Shown here in pieces: positions 15,138 to 16,940 of a DNA stretch of 16,940 nucleotides. This DNA is from an uncultured Acetatifactor sp. Lineage in GTDB: Bacteria; Bacillota; Clostridia; Lachnospirales; Lachnospiraceae. Positions within the stretch are counted from its first letter, which is position 1. Each line of letters starts with the position of its first letter. Location: the NCBI GenBank assembly GCA_910585805.1, contig CAJUFB010000080.1, positions 1 through 16,940 of the forward strand. The letters run 5' to 3'. The notes below the pieces were generated by a model that was given only the letters and a program-made list of their open reading frames with translations, was not told where the DNA came from and searched no databases. The translations under genes and the position numbers were made by a program.

Positions 15138-16823
15138 ATGAAACCGATTATTTCTCTTGGAAACCAAAGTTTTGAAAAACTGCGCGAAAATCATTCTTTT
15201 TACGTAGATAAGACTGCTCTGATTCAGGAGTGGTGGGAAAACCAGGATGATGTCACTCTGGTGACGCGGCCTCGCCGCTTCGGAAAGACGCTGAACCTGA
15301 ATATGATGGATTGCTTTTTCTCCAACCAATATGCGGGGCGGGGCGATTTATTTGAGGGGCTGTCTGTCTGGGAGCAGGAAAAGTACCGGCAGTTACAGGG
15401 GACTTATCCTGTGATTTCCTTAAGCTTTGCCAGCATAAAAGAATCCAATTATGCCAATGCCCGCAGAAAAATCTGCCAGCTGCTGTCCGATGCCTATACA
15501 GCACACAACTTTCTGCTGGCGGGAGACACCCTGTCCCCTTCGGAAAAAGACACCTTCCGCCGCAAGACCATCGACATGGACGATGTGGACGCGACGCTTG
15601 CCCTGCACCAGCTTTCCCTCTACCTGTCCCGGTACCATGGGAAAAAGGTAATCATTCTGCTGGACGAATATGACACTCCCCTACAGGAAGCGTATGTGGG
15701 CGGGTACTGGGAGCAGATAGTGCAGTTTATCCGCAGCCTGTTCAACGCCACTTTCAAGACGAACCCTTATCTGGAACGGGCTCTTCTGACAGGAATCACG
15801 CGGGTAAGCAAGGAGTCCATCTTCTCCGATTTGAACAACCTGACCGTAGTGACGACTACATCGGAGAAATACTGCACCCGGTTCGGCTTTACGGAGAAGG
15901 AGGTCTTCGATGCCCTGGAAGCTTTCGGCATGCCTGAGGAGAAGGCACAGGTCAAAGCCTGGTACGACGGCTTCACCTTCGGCAGCCAGCGGGACATCTA
16001 CAACCCCTGGTCCATCACCGGCTTCCTGGAAGAGCGGCTCTACAAGCCCTACTGGGCAAACACCAGCTCCAACAGCCTGGTCAGCCACCTGATCCGCCAG
16101 GGCAGGCCGGACGTGAAGATGACCATGGAGGATCTGCTGGATGGCAGGACCCTGACCACGGAAATAGACGAAGAAGTTGTCTTCGACCAGCTCCAGGGAG
16201 ACCGTGACGCCATCTGGAGTCTGCTCCTGGCCAGCGGCTACCTGCGGGTGGAGGGGCAGCGTTTCGACCAGGAGACCGGCATCTGGACCTACACCCTGAA
16301 GCTGACCAACAGGGAAGTGGCCGTCATGTTCCGCCGCATGATCAAGGGATGGTTCGCCGGCGGCGACGTGCCCTACAACGAGTTCCTGAAAGCGTTGCTC
16401 ATGGGGGATCTGAAGGCCATGAACCGCTACATGAACCAGGTGGCCCTGGAGACCTTCAGCTCCTTCGACTCCGGCAGAAAGCCTTCCGATAAGACGAACC
16501 CGGAGCGCTTCTACCACGGCTTCGTGCTGGGGCTGATGGCAGAATTCATAGGAAGATACCGCATCACCTCCAACCGGGAGAGCGGTTTCGGGCGTTACGA
16601 TGTGATGTTGGAGCCCTTGAAGGATGGCGACCCGGCTTTCGTGCTGGAGTTCAAGGTGCACGACCCGGAGGATGAGGCCTCTCTGGCGGACACGGTGCAG
16701 GCCGCCCTGGAACAGATTGAGGAGAAGGCCTATGATACTGGGCTCACCGCCCGGGGGATTTCCCGTGACCGGATACATCATTACGGGTTTGCCTTTGAGG
16801 GAAAGAAAGTGCTGATTGGGTGA
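15138..16823 (+). CDS. AAA-ATPase-like protein with C-terminal PD-(D/E)XK nuclease domain
   Basis: This 561-residue protein follows the AAA-ATPase_like plus PDDEXK_9 architecture, common and often multicopy in gut Clostridia and Bacteroidetes. The N terminus FYVDKTALI (21-29) precedes a Walker A-type loop RPRRFGKT (44-51). Walker B is VIILLDEYD (171-179), with D176-E177. The GITRVSKESIFSDLNN block (219-234) is the sensor-like signature of the family, and WYDGF (275-279) and YNPWS (288-292) follow. The nuclease-like end has E469, D488 (GRYDVML) and E504-F-K506 (VLEFKV), giving an intact D-ExK set. The start has AAGGAGG (15123-15129) eight bases upstream. The role is unproven; links to mobile elements or defence are suggested for the family. 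Third positions are G/C in 15 of the first 40 codons but 32 of 40 at residues 498-537, a striking shift within one gene. Confidence 0.9.
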   Translation: MKPIISLGNQSFEKLRENHSFYVDKTALIQEWWENQDDVTLVTRPRRFGKTLNLNMMDCFFSNQYAGRGDLFEGLSVWEQEKYRQLQGTYPVISLSFASIKESNYANARRKICQLLSDAYTAHNFLLAGDTLSPSEKDTFRRKTIDMDDVDATLALHQLSLYLSRYHGKKVIILLDEYDTPLQEAYVGGYWEQIVQFIRSLFNATFKTNPYLERALLTGITRVSKESIFSDLNNLTVVTTTSEKYCTRFGFTEKEVFDALEAFGMPEEKAQVKAWYDGFTFGSQRDIYNPWSITGFLEERLYKPYWANTSSNSLVSHLIRQGRPDVKMTMEDLLDGRTLTTEIDEEVVFDQLQGDRDAIWSLLLASGYLRVEGQRFDQETGIWTYTLKLTNREVAVMFRRMIKGWFAGGDVPYNEFLKALLMGDLKAMNRYMNQVALETFSSFDSGRKPSDKTNPERFYHGFVLGLMAEFIGRYRITSNRESGFGRYDVMLEPLKDGDPAFVLEFKVHDPEDEASLADTVQAALEQIEEKAYDTGLTARGISRDRIHHYGFAFEGKKVLIG

Positions 16824-16832
16824 CGGGAAATC

Positions 16833-16940
16833 CTACTCCACCCAAAGCGTATCCGAATGCAGATCAACGGAAACCTTCGTCCCCACGCCCTCCAGCTTCT
16901 TCCGCAGCCTGGTGACGTTCACTGTCAGAGTGTTCTCCTC
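16833..16940 (-). CDS. OmpR/PhoB-type response regulator, C-terminal fragment
   Basis: The last 35 codons and a TAG of a leftward gene that continues beyond the window. ENTLTVNVTRLRKKLEGVG is the recognition-helix region of a winged-helix response regulator of the BceR/VanR type. The tail after it (TKVSVDLHSDTLWVE) differs from the common GxGY ending and may be a variant hairpin. Its stop is nine bases from the stop of the convergent AAA-ATPase-like gene, with no terminator hairpin visible between them. The receiver domain and any partner kinase lie outside the window. Confidence 0.6.
   Translation of the reverse strand, partial: EENTLTVNVTRLRKKLEGVGTKVSVDLHSDTLWVE

Overview
The window looks like chromosome from a Gram-positive gut Firmicute, probably Lachnospiraceae. 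This rests on strong AGGAGG-type ribosome sites, a BlaI/M56 regulatory pair, an SNF2 helicase with an N-terminal zinc-finger-like region, and PD-(D/E)XK and AAA-ATPase-like families that are typically multicopy in that group. No rRNA, tRNA, CRISPR array or complete insertion sequence was seen. The family names come from reading motifs, not from a database search.

Layout. Bases 1-809 are AT-rich and mostly non-coding. They hold two copies of a 28-bp near-palindrome in exact inverted orientation (40-67 and 503-530), with a possible 39-codon ORF between them, and a good promoter before the first clear gene. Bases 810-1859 (+) encode a PD-(D/E)XK nuclease of the transposase/Rpn-like family with a repeat-built coiled-coil tail. 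A large hairpin separates it from the convergent leftward cluster at 2005-8858: a MATE transporter, an M56-type sensor that has lost its peptidase half, then a BlaI-type repressor overlapping a full-length M56 (BlaR1-like) membrane peptidase. The repressor pair has a textbook promoter with two 17-bp operators. Bases 9240-9479 (-) encode a small coiled-coil protein. Bases 9873-13370 (-) encode a 1165-residue SNF2-family helicase whose stop codon lies in a 39-bp tandem repeat. Bases 13686-14910 (-) hold an esterase-like alpha/beta hydrolase split from its lipoprotein signal by a frame break and apparent deletion. Bases 15138-16823 (+) encode an AAA-ATPase-like protein with a C-terminal PD-(D/E)XK domain. 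The window ends in the 3' end of an OmpR-type response regulator (-).

How it fits together. The clearest unit is the BlaI repressor plus M56 peptidase. The expected model is that an external signal is sensed by the peptidase's C-terminal domain, the peptidase is activated, BlaI is cleaved and the operators are released. The sensor domain is not a penicillin-binding domain, so the signal is unlikely to be a beta-lactam. The neighbouring truncated sensor suggests a second such system that was partly deleted when its 5' half was lost against the MATE gene. Two genes show decay or rearrangement (truncated M56, split hydrolase), and two are PD-(D/E)XK proteins of mobile or multicopy type, so the window reads as a plastic accessory region. 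I did not find a convincing new multi-gene system. The best leads are the inverted palindrome pair, the peptidase-less sensor, the non-PBP BlaR1 and the stop-carrying minisatellite.
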